Shown: positions 1 to 12,025 of the stretch, in pieces
Numbering within the stretch: position 1 is the first letter of the stretch
Layout: each line of letters begins with the position of its first letter
Source of the DNA: Guadua angustifolia
Lineage: Eukaryota > Streptophyta > Magnoliopsida > Poales > Poaceae
Reading direction: 5' to 3'
NCBI GenBank assembly: GCA_036346375.1
Contig: CM070515.1
Span: forward strand, 15,832,423 to 15,896,422
DNA: 64,000 nt
Program-made: the position numbers and the translations under genes
Notes under the pieces: model-generated
Seen by the model: the letters and a program-made list of their open reading frames with translations, nothing else
Told to the model about the DNA's origin: nothing
The model's database searches: none

Positions 1-165
1 GTCGGCGGCATCGACGACCACCCCCGCTACGACGTGGTCAAGAAGCTCGTCAATTATTTTGCGACAGTTTGGAAAAGTCCTACGAGCTATTCCGTCCATG
101 TCAAAAGAGTGGGGTTAGCTCGAACACGCGAAGCAAAGGGCGAGGAAGGGAAGAAAAAGCGAGAT

Positions 166-828
166 TCAGGGCTCACCCTCGATCGGGTCCTCGTTGTCAC
201 CCACGGCCGGGTTGGCCGCCGCCGCGACCACAAGTTCGGCCTTCCTCTCTGCGGCGCTGCTGATCCTCGCCAGGAGGGGGTCGACCTTCTCCATGTCAAC
301 CGCCTCCAGCGTCTTCCTCGAACGCCCGCGCCTCGTCCTAAGGGGCAGCGTGTCCTCCTCATCCTCTTCCTCGCCGGCGACCGCGACTTCGAGCTCTGAA
401 GCTTGCCGAGCCTCAGTGACTCGTTTGAGCTTGGCCTGGACCTCGGCCAGCTCCTCCTGCAACCTCTTCTACTCAGCCTGCACCTGTTCCTCGGTCAGGC
501 CCTTCTCCTTCTCGAGCTGCTCCAGGGGGTCCTTGCAGTAATTCTCCAACCAAACATTCAGGCTGCTTACCTCCTTTCGGTCGGCAAACTCCATGTGTCG
601 CACCACCGGATTGCTGAACGAGCTCGCCCGCCTCTTCGTCAGCCGCGTGGTGGCGGGTGACGGGACTTGCCTCTTGCCCCTTATGCTCTTGGTCTTGGCG
701 GCCGGTACAAGTACCCCCCCTGCCGCCCGCCAAGGGCTTGAGCTCGCCCACCGCCAGCTCCAGAGCGAGATTCTCCTGTCAGAAGGCAAAAAGACGTCAG
801 AAGAGCTCGGGACGCTTTCCCCGGGCAC
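166..828 (-). pseudogene. Broken retroelement reading frame, probably gypsy gag-region
   Basis: On the minus strand one frame runs from 828 to 469, hits a single in-frame TAG, and continues in the same frame to 166. The first part is basic and ends in a segment containing ENYCKDPLEQLEKEKG. The second part is a charged, Glu/Lys-rich stretch (EELAEVQAKLKRV) typical of a coiled coil, then an acidic run. The compositional style resembles the gag-proximal frames of grass gypsy elements, but I see no zinc knuckle, protease or polymerase motif, so the assignment is an inference. It stops just before a possible CACTA end at 945. It could also be a gene fragment. Confidence 0.45.
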
Positions 829-964
829 GAACCACGAAGTAGCTTACCACGTCACTCCGCTCGAGCACGTTGCTTGGGACTTACCGCTTGCGCTCGAGCT
901 CCTTGCCCTTGGGGGTGCCGAACATCTCGGCGACCCTCTTCTCCCACTACACCATGACACCAAA

Positions 965-1190
965 TTGGCGTCAGACATCAGTCGGTAATAATACATAATT
1001 ACCGACCAACTATCTGTCGCTAAAACTTGGTGACGGACTAACTGTCGGCAATAATACTTTTAGGGTCAGATGGTGCATTGGAAATTATTTTGATATGTAG
1101 GGACATATTATGTGTCGGCAATTCTCATTTTCTAGGTCAAACTGTCTGACGGTAAAAATGTGGCAACAGATTAAATGTCGGCAATGTTGG
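965..1190. repeat. Left CACTA-type subterminal repeats
   Basis: Degenerate units with GTCGGTAATAATAC, CTGTCGGCAATAATAC, TGTGTCGGCAATTC and TGTCGGCAATG recur every 50-90 bases, separated by AAACTTGGTGACGGAC-like spacers. They match in style the repeats at 8350-8535. Confidence 0.6.
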
Positions 1191-1415
1191 GTACATGATA
1201 AAAATAATATATTCTTAAATAACCAAATGAAAACTTTCACTTCTCAGGATATCTTAAACTTTCACTTCTCCTATTACATGTATTTTGCTAGCTCCAATAT
1301 TGTATAATCATCCTACACTATTTACCATCCGTCTAACTGTCGTGAAACTTCGTTCTGAGGCGAGGCGGCAAAATATATTTTCAGCACGTGAGCAATTTCA
1401 CAGATCACATGCGCC

Positions 1416-2190
1416 TTGTCGCCTAGGTTAAACAAGCAAATCTCCCAAATCACTCTCCTCTCGCCGCCGCCACTCGGTCTTCTCCACGCTGACGCCCTTG
1501 CTTGCCCGCCTCTCGCCTCTGCCCGCCCTCGCTTTGGAGCCGCCTCTGCCTCCGTCCCGCCGGAGCCCTCTTCCCCTCGGTCGCCAGGACCAAGCGCCGC
1601 CGCCTTGCCTTCTGCTCACCACAGCCGCCCGCTCTCTCACTCCCAGCGCCTTGCAGTCGGGCGCCGCCTCCCTCACCGTCTTGCCGCTCCTCCCGCCCTC
1701 TACCTCTCTTCCTCCTGGTGCAGAGCCCAGGCGCCCCCTCGGCCTCCCGGCCGGAGGTCGGCAGCGCCGCGCTCCTCGGCGTTCCCCTCTCGGCCCCATG
1801 GTGCAGCCACCCTCTCTGCTGGCTTGTTGCCGAGCCACCCGCCGACCTCTTGAGCACCGACCAAACCGGGCTCCCCCTCACCGGATCTGGCGCTTCCGGC
1901 ACCAACAGCTTCCCCGGCCACCCCAAATCGGCCATGGCATCCCCCTCCCAGGCTAAGTGCTATGCCTTTTTTTTTGCCATGGATTCTCCAGTTTCCTTAC
2001 TTCTTATTCTAGGTTATCACTATGTGCGTGGCTACAACCGGACCCAAGCTTCGGTGACCTCCTGGCCGCCCCTTGGACGACCCTGCGCCACAGCTACCTC
2101 GTCGGCATACAGGTCTTTGTAGAAACATCGACAATCACCACTGCAACCGATCCAGAAGCGGCAAAGGACACCCCTTGCTTTTTCATCTAA
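1416..2190 (+). other. GC-rich gene-like segment inside the CACTA-like element
   Basis: This block is very rich in C and Ser/Pro/Ala codons on the plus strand, with pyrimidine tracts like a plant 5' UTR and first exon, and stands out sharply against the AT-rich DNA around it. Open frames exist on both strands (for example 1502-2122 plus) but none shows a recognisable domain; overlapping frames of this kind are expected from GC richness alone. It looks like the 5' part of a captured or decayed gene. I cannot name it. Confidence 0.35.
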
Positions 2191-5100
2191 GCTAAGCACT
2201 CTACTCCTTAAACCTCTAGCCTACAGGTCTATATGCCTTTGAGATGATTTCACTTTACAACTTGATCATGTGCAAGAGGAATATTATCATGTTCTGCAAT
2301 AACCTGTGATTGATGATGTGAGGTCCAAAGTTTGACTCAATGTATTGATGTTTTGCTATAAAGATGATTATATTTGAAGCGTGGTGTGAATTCTGTTTGA
2401 TCATTGAGAAATAGGAAAGATTTTAGCTCGCAATCTGTTATGGTTAATCGCCATTTGAGTTTCTTAAGCAGATTAGTGAATGGTGACATTTCATATATAG
2501 TCATGCTCAACAGAGGATAAATTACCATTAGTAAAGTACAAGCATCTATTTGCGGGACCTAGGTTTATTAACGTTTTTAATAAGCTATAAATTTCTATTT
2601 AAAATTTGGCTAGAAATATGATTAGCGAGGTTGGTTCTCGCCATGAGTGGTGTAACTAAGCGTAAGAGGGTAATCTTGATCATTCGGAAATCTGAGTGTA
2701 CTGATTGGGAATGATTTAAAAAAAATGAGCCTCCTTTACGGATAGGTATTGCACTTTGGTCTAAGTCTTGAAAATGAGTTATCTTTGTAATATATATATT
2801 TGATCATTTCTTTTGCATTTGAAGATGCACTCCACTAGAATATATTTCTGCTTGTGAATGAAAGTTTTAAATTGGATATCTAAACATGTTGAGTTGGGAT
2901 GCTTTCAGAAAATGATAGAATTGAATGGGAAGTTTATTTAATTTTGTTGGGTTTATAATTTACTATCATAGAATTTTGTGTGTATATATTGTTGACATTG
3001 TGCATGAGTGTATGTATTAGATGCTGGTATGGGTGATAGATTGTATGACTGATTACATATATTTTTGGATGAGTATTGATAACTTCTGGATTCAGTGGAA
3101 TTGAAAGGGGTTAGATTGTGTATAATCGTGAATGGTAGATTTTGAGTAATTGAGGGTATTGATTGTGCGCTACTTATATCGCTGAAGCTGGCATATACTT
3201 TTGAATGGTATTGCATTGGATATTTATTTATTGATTTATTGGTTTATAAATTGAGATATTGCTGTGCATATATCTCGTGAAAACCTGGAAGTAAGCTTTG
3301 CTTGACCTCTTTTTGGGCATATATCTCGTGGGTTTCTTGGTATGGATGTAACCATTTGTGCGTCTGGTTCATGTGTGCCGTATGCTGCATCCATGTCTGA
3401 TGACGAATGCCTCCTCTCCTCTGAGATAAGATTCACATCTATAGCTTACTCATTTGTATTTGTTAGTATGTTTATATTCTTTTCCACTATTGTAGTTGTG
3501 CCAGTGGTGGTAGACGAGAGTCATGTAATCCTGTCATTAGCAAGTAGAAGAACAGCTATGCCTTGGGATCTTGCTGTTTTATGTACCTGCCTAACTATCC
3601 TTTTCTATAAAAGTTTGGTCCGATGCCTATTATGTTTTTTACGTAGCCCTCATTTCATTCCTCATACATGCTCTGTGAAGTTGTTTTCCTATGTTAATAT
3701 TCATTGCAAATTAAAATTCACGACCCATTTTGTGGTCACCCAATGCTTCCTGCATTGTTTTGCTACGTTAGTTGCCAATTTGGGTAAGAAAAATGCAATC
3801 CTAAATATGATACCAAAGTTGTTTATTGCTCTCACCTCGATTGCTAAATCCTATATCACATTTGGCCTGATTTTTTTTGTGCACAGGGATTTAGGGTAGA
3901 GAGGCAAGTACTCAATTAGCTAATCCTTCCCTAATTTCCATGTTCTTTGAGAAGAGAAGGCAACCATCTAATCTGTATGCGAAGTTCCAGCCATTAGAAG
4001 TAGGCATGCTTATAGCTTTTATATTTGCTATTATCTGTTAGTTACTCTACTTGCATATGCCTATACATTATATACTACGTAGATGATGGTGGCTTGGTTG
4101 CGAGAACTTGGAGGCGGCGCTGCGGCATGGATGGTGGTGCCTGGGCACGACCCATCTTCGGGAATCTTACAGAAGGTTTGCCTATTTTTTTCCTCCAGTT
4201 TTTCCCCACACATAACAGTACTGCTTGTTTAGTTTCCAAATGGAACTTTTGTACCGTTATGATCTTCAACTGCGTATCCAATTTGCTGAATATATTCTAT
4301 TCTATATTTATTTTGGGATTGATGCCCAACTGAAAAACAAACACAATTCTAGATTTTAATTCGTGTTTTTATCAAAGTTTGTATCGCCTATTGACACTCC
4401 GTGGTCTTACGAGTTTATGCCTTAGTAAGTATGCAATCCTTAATTGATGGCCCAATAGTTGTTTGCCTGAGATTAGTGTTTATTAAAATAGAACTACAGG
4501 GAGGCTTTACAAGCTAAAAAGCATTTATTTCTGATGTTGGCACATTGTGTCAATTTTTTCCTATCAGTTGTGTTGACCTCAGATGTGGTGCCTTTTCAGC
4601 AGAGTACTGGATTGAGACTTCTCTGTGCTCCTGGTATGTTTTCAAATATTTCAATACTTAAGTACAATTTCCTTTTGTTAGGCTCAGCTGGGGAGGAAAG
4701 ATATCAAGAACGATTTCTACATAAGGGAGCGAGAAAAGATTAGTGATCATTTCATGGTATGTTCACTTATTTTATAGGATCTAATGTACGGTAACTAGAG
4801 GTCTACAATTATTGGTTTATGTGTACCGGTTTGGTGACGGCAGTGTGTACCAGTTCGAATACATGGAATATGTTTCTGACTCCTTTGACATCATCTATCT
4901 CTATTTGTCTGCAAGATCTATGGATGTTTGGTTATGCATTTTTAAGCTTAAAATTGATAAAACAAATGATCAGTCTGGTCTGTCATCTTTTGCCCGGAAT
5001 AAACTTTTAGTATTCACATTCTTTAAACATGCTCGACTGTTACCTATATGCTTCATAATAGTCATGTTAGAACATCAGAGCAATGCGTATTCAACATTTT

Positions 5101-8090
5101 AGAGTAATTTCTATGTGTGTCACCTGTGGTTGCGAGTTGATCATAAAAAAAGGCATTGCACAGAGTTAGAAACCACCTTTAAACTCTCTGCTATGACTAT
5201 TGGCTCAGTTCTATAGTCAGCGAATTACCATCTTTCTCATAATTCATGCAGCCCTTATAATGACACTAGATGGCAATTCCAGTTGTTATGTTTCAAAGAT
5301 TTAACGCGCAGCATGTGACTGCTTATAAGCTTATTTTAGAATGGTAATGCTTTACACTCCAGCCTTTAATGCTTTGTAATGAACATATCTTCATATTTTC
5401 TTTTTACCTTTTTTGATCTGCTATTACTTCTGTGCTGTAGATTCTTGGCTACGGTTTTGATTGACTAGCTGCCACTTCAGAGGTAAATTACGCTTGCAGC
5501 ACAACCTGTCTCCTGAATATTTTTCCTATTTGTCACGTATTTGATTTATTTCCTGTTTTTCTTGGTTTGATACCTTTGCTTTACTTTGCACTTCATACAC
5601 AAGAAAACTAGCAGATGTTAGCTAGCCCCATCAGATTAAAAAAGTTGTTGTCCACTTCTGTTCTTGAGCTGCAAAATCTGAGCTCATTGTCTTTTTTGAA
5701 ATTTTATGAGCCAAATCACTACCTTAATCTCTACTACTTCTAATTTGCAGTTGGTGGTGTCACGTCCGTTCTTCACCTCTTACCCTCACGCTGTGCGACC
5801 AGCTATATTGCCAGGCCCAGAACCATTCACACCGGTAAAGGCCTGAAAATACCGAGCCCACATCAAACCCATGGTGCTACCAAACCCTAGAACCATTCAT
5901 GTCAAACCTTGCAGTATAGATGTATTAGCCCTTTTTTTGCTTACTCACTATTTTTCGTTTCTTTTTTTTTTATTGAACCTCAAATGTTAGCTGAGAATAA
6001 GACAGATGCTCCTGCATGCCCTCTCCAATACACATCTCTTCACACGTAAGTAATAGAGTTGGTGACATCTACCCTTTCTACACATTTTCTTACATTCACT
6101 GCTATGTACATGATTTCAGTTTGTGCAGAGGAAGATGGTAGATAAGGAACAACTATTGAGATTCAGGATCGAGTAAAGAGCAGGTGTGTCTTTTCTTCCA
6201 TACAAGAATATCAAACTTCATACATACTATGGTTAATTAGTTATACATTTGGCTGAAACCACTCTCATGTAAGAGAAACAATCATTTCAGTCTTGAAATT
6301 TGTTTTATTTTTTTATTTTGTACTCAATTTCTGTTAGATATGTCCATATTCAATACTTATAATTATTCTTGAAACACCTATCTACAAGACTCTGAGTACT
6401 TATGAACAGTACTTGGTAAGGTACTTGATGTTAAATTTATGCTCGAATGGGCTACATGTAGAATACTGATATTGTACTATTTCAGATCTGGGATATAGTT
6501 CCAGAGGCCACTTCAAATGAATGTGGAAGGATGCCCTTATCATTATGTGTCTTCTATACAATGGTAGTGAAAACCTCACCGAGCCGGCTCGAGGCTTGAA
6601 CGAGCCCGAGCCGAGCCGAGTTGAACTTTTAGCTCGGTTGACACTCCGAGCCGAGACTAGCTCGGCTCGATTTCCGGCGAGCTCGAACGAGCCGAGCCAA
6701 GCTCGGCTCAATTCCACCTCTAGATACGCCCGTTCTCCATTTATTTTTAGATCTTTCAGGACGTATACCAAGATTATCATTTCTAACATTGTTTTAATAT
6801 CATGAATGCCTAAATTCATGTTGGAGGAGAAACCATAAAAACTTGTGTAATTTGGAGAAAAAGATGTTTGATCTTGTAGCACAATTTTTTTTTGTTTGAG
6901 CTTTATGTTTTGTTACCATATTTATTTTTCGTAGCAACGCACGGGCATTGAACTAGTCAGTAGTAAACTTGAAGTTCTGAGGATGCTTCCAAAACTTGGA
7001 GACATATTTGCCCAAGTGATTCTAGAAAGTTAAACCAATTTACTTCTAAGAGTCGGTTATAAAAGGGAACTTAAGTAAGTCCTAAGCTTTCAGAGGTAAT
7101 TATCTTTTGATTGCTTATTTGCTGCAGGGTACTCAAAAGAAACATGTTGTTTCTTACACATTTGCTAAATTACTAACATCTTAATGTTTCATAATATAAC
7201 TTATGCCATATACATAGCTTTGTAGTTCTTTTAGGATCTTGACTTTGTTTGGCCTTGCAGTTCTTGATACAACTTCTGGCGCAAGTAAAGCTATAGTAGC
7301 AGTCGCTTTTGCCCTATCCTTTTCACCTGCGTAATTCTCAATCGGTACCTCAATTGATTTGCAGACTTTGCATTGCTTTGAGGTTCTCCTTTGTTTTACT
7401 CATCTGTTACAATGAAGTGAACTACTTGGCTGTTTTGGATGGTTTCTTCAAGCTTCCTTCTGAAATTGTTTTATTTGTTGCTACTTTGAACTCTCTGTAC
7501 ATCTATGATACGGAATGTGTTGCTCAATTTTAATACATGCTTGGTCTACATTATCTTTGCCATTCTGAGATATTGCATGGTGGGTACTACTACAATTTGT
7601 TTTGCTTGTAGGCCTTGTCCATTGGTTCTTCCTTTGCCCTCGTGAGAAAAACGGTGAGGTAGAAGAGGACAGCTAAGGTAAGGTGCAGATTCTTGAGTTT
7701 TCCTTTTATACTTGCGGGCTTTAGAAAATTTTAAGTCTCATCATTATCACAGGGCCTATGTTCAATACACTTCTTTGGTTTGGGAATATCTTGCTTGGAG
7801 CTTGGTCAACGACACCCAATTCTTATGTTCTTCCATAAGATTGCTCTCTTATTTACACAATGAGCTTCCTCATTCTTTGGATTGATAATCTGGGCTCTTG
7901 TTATGCTACCACAATGTGACATGCGGCCTAACAAGAAAGCGGGGAGTTGGCCTCACATTGCTCTTTACTTGGTTTTTGTTTTTATTAGGGTAAGCAATGC
8001 TATGGGTATATTGCCACTTCTGGCCTGAGTTAGTTGCTTGCTTTCTTTGTAAAAATGAGATACACATCGAATTACTTGTCTATGTCGCCA
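2191..8090. other. AT-rich intron-like DNA with short exon-like islands
   Basis: Most of this stretch is T-rich on the plus strand with many TTGCAG and GTAAG-like motifs, like plant introns. Short islands with better codon character occur near 4085-4175 (GGLVARTWRRRCGMDGG in one frame), near 4683-4757 and near 6125-6180, the last reading KMVDKEQLLRFRIE before a stop. I could not join them into a convincing gene. Together with the GC-rich block upstream they suggest a gene fragment carried within a transposon. The 220-residue frame near 3342-3899 is hydrophobic and probably fortuitous. Confidence 0.3.
6565..6722. mobile_element. Small GAGCCGAGC-rich MITE-like element
   Basis: A 158-base island made largely of GAGCCGAGC and its complement GCTCGGCTC, so it folds strongly. 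The right end reads TCCACCTCTA, the reverse complement of a hAT-like TAGAGGTGGA terminus; the left end, TAGTGAAAACC, is degenerate. The flanking 8-mers do not match, so no target duplication supports the ends. Confidence 0.5.
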
Positions 8091-8182
8091 TTTATACTAA
8101 TGAAATGGAATGGATGTATTTTGATGGACAAATCTCCTATTTATACTAATGAAATGGAATGGATGTATTTTGATGGACAAAT
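8091..8182. repeat. Direct tandem repeat, 49-bp period, about two copies
   Basis: TTTATACTAATGAAATGG begins at 8091 and again at 8140, and both copies continue through GGATGTATTTTGATGGAC. The two units appear identical over about 43 bases. Confidence 0.9.
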
Positions 8183-8349
8183 TTTGATGTTCAGGTTGTT
8201 GTGTTGAATGGATGTATTAATTGAATCATTTTCTCTTGTGATGTGGTGAAAATATGAATTAATTATCGTTGGATTTATAATGTTCTCCACAATAATGTTT
8301 ATCATTGTTTTCTATCTGAGAAATTAATGGAATTCACGCCAATATGGTT

Positions 8350-8535
8350 TATCGTCAGGCTATCCGTCGGCAAAAGTCTACCCTCAGACTATCTGTCGGC
8401 AAAAGTCTTACCCTCAGACTATCTATCGGCAAAAGTCTGTCTATCGAAAAAAGTATATCTGTCGGCAAAAGTCTTATAACAATGTCAGATCATCTGTCGG
8501 TAAAAATATATCTGTCGGCAAATATTTTTCCCGAC
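8350..8535. repeat. Right CACTA-type subterminal repeats
   Basis: At least five units of ATCTGTCGGCAAAAGTC alternate with ACCCTCAGACT spacers. The two motif types alternate as in subterminal arrays where a CACTA transposase binds. The repeats end abruptly near 8537. Confidence 0.65.
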
Positions 8536-8537
8536 AG

Positions 8538-9480
8538 GACTTCACTGCGAGACCCTGATTCCCGAGTGGGATTGCTCGGATGCTGCGGCGGCCCTACGCC
8601 GCAGGGTTCCAATCCGTTGCCAAGAGTCTGGAGGCCTAAGGCGGAGGCCTTGGTCGAGGCAAATCCCCCCCTTAAGCCTCGGGGGCTAGCTGTCCGGGAT
8701 TGGATATTCTCCATAGGTGACCGTTGCATCTCGACGGCCCCCGAGCATGCCCATGCTCGGGCATCGTCCCCAAGAAAGATCTTTGGGTCGCCCGACCTCT
8801 GGACCGACCCCGTCCTCCGTCAAGCTCGCCCCCGAGCATGCCTGCTCGGAGGCCCGCGACCAGACGACCAAGCCGGCGGAGGAGACTTCGGGCTTCGCCC
8901 AAAAGCCGGGCACGGTCCACGAAGACAACATGGCATTAATTACGCGGCGGCTCGAAGGACTGCGCGCCCACGATCTGCACGCCCGCGGTCTCCGCGCCCG
9001 CCATCTGCATACTGCATACTTGCGTCGCTGCGCCCGGCGGAGGCGCGAAACGATCCGCTCACGTCCGAACAGTGGCGCGCCCCCTGTAATAAATGCTTTG
9101 TCGCCTGTAATCCCCTATAAATACCCTCTCACACGAAGGATTGAGGGTTCGACTTCACTTATTATCTTCACTTGTACGCAGTGCTTGCCACGGTGAACCT
9201 GGAGGGTCATCCTTAGAACCATCCAGGGCTCCCCCGAGCAAGCGTGTTGTAATCATCCTTCACATAGTGGTGCAATCACTGGACGTAGGGTTGTTATCTC
9301 CCTTGCGAGAGGCCCGAACCAGATCAAAGAGACCTCCCTGTCCACTACGATCGTCTTAGCCACCTCGTTTTGTAGCTCGGTAGGACCTCGGACGCTATAC
9401 CCCCGCGAAAAAGGGGCCTTAGGTTGATCCCTCATTCAACAAGTAAGCTCGGCGGGGGACCGGTTCACAAATCGTCGACA
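8538..9480 (+). mobile_element. 3' end of a gypsy-type element with its LTR
   Basis: The segment 8538-8690 ends in a purine-rich tract, CCTCGGGGGCTAGC, of the kind that lies directly before the 3' LTR in grass gypsy elements. The LTR then runs from TGTCCGGG at 8691 to GTCGACA at 9480, with a TATA box near 9115. No 5' part, PBS or coding region is present, and the bases flanking the LTR do not form a target duplication. The remainder of the element is therefore lost. The tandem duplication downstream begins inside this LTR, just before its TATA box. Confidence 0.6.
9115..9122 (+). promoter_or_regulatory. LTR TATA box
   Basis: CTATAAAT lies in the 3' half of the gypsy-type LTR and is followed by ACCCTCTCACACG, a plausible transcript start region. 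The same motif is kept in the duplicated copy at 16064-16071. Confidence 0.5.
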
Positions 9481-10916
9481 GTCCTCTATGTCATAGGTTT
9501 GTATCTCCTTTGAGTTCCATCTTCTTAATGGTACTATGTGGTTGGTCCTACCACATCTTCCTTCTTCTAACAGTTCGCACCTTCGACTTTACGTCTGTTA
9601 GATTGTATAATCGTCTTTACAGTTCCACACATAATTGCAATTGAGATCTGATTACCAACTGTTGATGAACCGATTTCCTTCTCCTGATTAAGATTTTTTA
9701 AAAAAATCTCCTATTGTTTGTCCTTTTTTTAGGTTTACCCATTAATCGGTATCCTCTATTGCTCGAGATACTTTTCATGACTACCCGCCCTTTGTAAGTA
9801 ATTCATATGATTCCATCTCAAAATGATACCTTACAACCTTGAGTTCAAGCGACACAGAGATATTAGATTCTTCTTTATGCCAGGAACATATCGAACTCCC
9901 GTCAATACATGATGTGCTTCATCATACATCTTCAATGTAGCCATTCTCACCTCAGTAATTGCATACTCCTTGCAATCAACCAAGTGAACAGTTCTATGTG
10001 CCAGGTATAGAGATCCTTTATCAAACATCTCCCTCGCCGAACATATATGAAAGCAACAACTTGAATTTAATATCCATCCATGAGAAATACCTAATTGACT
10101 GATGAGAAGTACGTCCGAGTCATCTTTTGCTACCGCCATTGAGTATGTACTCTTCATTTGCTTCGAACTCGGACTATCATTTATCATATGACCTTCCTCG
10201 TCATATAGATAACATGCACATGTGCCCTTACTCTTGCCTTTCTTCTTCCTATAACTCTTGCTTTTGCCTAAAACACCTACTGTAACTAATGCTTAATTAC
10301 CCCATGATAAAGATTCGATGACTTTTCAACGACTACGCCTCCAATAGATATGTGACTATCTCATTAAAGTTAAGAATGCTTTTTGACAAGAATATTCATC
10401 ACCAATTGTTCCCATGATGGCGGTAGAAATGATCTTTGGTATAACGACTTTATCATTCTCCTCAATTTTCTTATCCATACTAATCAAATGTGTGATAAGC
10501 TTGTTGAAGATATTGATATGATCAACAAAGCGTGTACCTTCCTCCATGCTGCGTGTATAGTTGTCGCTTTATCACCCTTTGGTTTTGTCGGTGACTTTGC
10601 TATATTCAATGAATTCTCCTTAATTACTAAGTATTTTACCTCATCGAGAGACATAGATGAGATGGTCTTGTGACCTTGACTCCATCACCTTTCGATCTTC
10701 AATGGATGTCTTTTTGGTTTGTTCCTTTCGGGAAGCGATGATTAACTCTTGCTAAATAAAGACCTCTTTCACCACATATTGCCACACGTTGAAATTTCCT
10801 CTACCATCAAATTTCTCTACTTGATTCCACATCGTCAACATCAATCTTTATTTTTGCCACCGATGTTTTCTGACCTTCTCACAAATCTAATTAATCCGCC
10901 CAGCTCGATACCACTT
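9481..10916 (-). pseudogene. Decayed copia retrotransposon, gag to pre-integrase region (unit A)
   Basis: Read on the minus strand from a primer-binding site near 10907: a gag remnant includes EEGTRFVDHINIFNKLI (10356-10547), followed by a lysine-rich patch and a damaged zinc-knuckle-like CYLYDEEGHM, then the copia protease/pre-integrase region at 9831-10187 (GWILNSSCCFHIC, then VRYVPGIKKNLIS). In copia polyproteins the first motif holds the protease Asp as W-x-L/I-D-S; here it reads WILNS, so the catalytic Asp is replaced. Frames are broken throughout, and integrase and reverse transcriptase are absent. A 3' LTR is not visible at the left. Confidence 0.8.
10907..10913 (-). promoter_or_regulatory. 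Copia primer-binding site
   Basis: The minus strand reads TGGTATCGAGC three bases inside the LTR end. This matches the usual copia primer site TGGTATCAGAGC (initiator tRNA-Met) with one base missing. The duplicate is at about 17854-17860. Confidence 0.6.
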
Positions 10917-12022
10917 GTTATACTTTGATAATCCTTCTTATCTTGCAGCTTATCGGATTGGATCAAAGTTTTATGAGATATGGCACGAACGTGCACGGTC
11001 TCAAGAACAAAGCAGATGAATCCTGTAGAGAGAACCAAAATAACGACATTGAAGCAACCACAATGAGAAAAAAATATTTGACGAAGCCGACCGCAAATTT
11101 TTTTAAGCACAACCTAAAAAAAAGTACAAGGTATTGTTACTCTCGAAACTTTTAGGACCCTCGGATCCTTGACTTATACAAGAATTTAGTGCTAAAAATT
11201 TTTCTAGTCTCTAATCCTCTCGTGCATCTTTTACTCTGAATGAGTTGGCTTGTGTCTTTTTATTTGTTTGGGTTCTCTATGACCTCTTAGATTTATATAT
11301 TCTAGTTCTACTCCTAAAGCAAATAAGAATTCTACTCCTATAATAAGATTAGGAATCATAATCCTACTAGAATTCGTCTAGGGTACCTTTTCAAATCATA
11401 AAAGACTAGATACGAGTATTTGGCGCTTCTTTCTGTACCAAAGTGTAGTGTGACATGGAACCGTAGTTTCATTTTTGTGTGCTAGCTTAATCATCTATGT
11501 GAATTGTGAAGTGACGAAGCAAGGCTCTGAACATCCGAAACAGTTGTTGCTGCCCAACTCTATTCAAGACGTGACTTTTCTGGACTGAAGATGGAGCTCT
11601 GATTGTTTGTGGATTGGAACTGATGGAGTTTCAGAGGTGATCTTGATGCCCAGCTCTGTTGGAACCATCTGGACCTTGTAGTTCTTGTTGAATTGTTGGT
11701 AGCACATTGCAGCTGAAAACTTTTAACTCCCTGTTAAGTTGTACTGGTATGTAATTAATCTGTAGCACTTACTAAAGGCTGCCTTCTATTTTTGAGAAAA
11801 ATCTTTTTGTGCCGTTGGATGTTGCCCGTTTCCCCGATCCACCATTACGGCACGTAGTTAATGCAATGAGACTTTCCTCTCATTTTTTTTATGCAAACCG
11901 TATTTTAGTGGTTAAAGTTTTGAAAGTTTAACCGTACATTTTCTAAGACGGCATATTTGTGACTTCCATCACATTGTCAGTCCAGCTAAAATGAGTTCCA
12001 TTGGCAACTAATTAGAGTTATG
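10917..12022. other. Probable copia LTR followed by unassigned DNA
   Basis: TGTTATAC at 10917 is the inner LTR end predicted from the adjacent primer-binding site. The other LTR end is not defined. From about 11450 to 11780 the sequence resembles transcribed plant gene DNA (mixed composition, no long frame) and may be a 3' UTR or gene scrap. The counterpart in unit B is 17866-18965. Confidence 0.35.
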
Positions 12023-12025
12023 TAA

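Larger units (their letters stand above)
945..8537. mobile_element. CACTA-like element, right end lost, enclosing gene-like DNA
   Basis: CACTAC begins at 945. Just inside lie several subterminal units of the type CTGTCGGCAATAATAC (about 965-1190). A matching cluster with CTGTCGGCAAAAGTC units sits at about 8350-8535. Paired clusters of short GTCGGCAA repeats near both ends are characteristic of En/Spm (CACTA) elements of grasses. No complementary TGTAGTG end is visible on the right; the repeats stop where gypsy-type sequence starts near 8538, so the right end was probably removed by a nested insertion or deletion. No CACTA transposase is recognisable inside. The boundaries are inferred. Confidence 0.5.

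Noticed and set aside
1428..2122. Long overlapping open frames on both strands
   Set aside because: They arise from high GC content; no frame shows a domain, and the translations are Ser/Pro/Arg-rich in every phase.
3342..3899. 185-residue hydrophobic frame as a membrane protein
   Set aside because: It is T-rich, intron-like DNA with no conserved motif; such frames appear by chance in T-rich plant introns.
8344..9120. 258-residue plus-strand frame
   Set aside because: It crosses CACTA subterminal repeats and a gypsy-type LTR, and its first part is a translated repeat (SVGKSL units).
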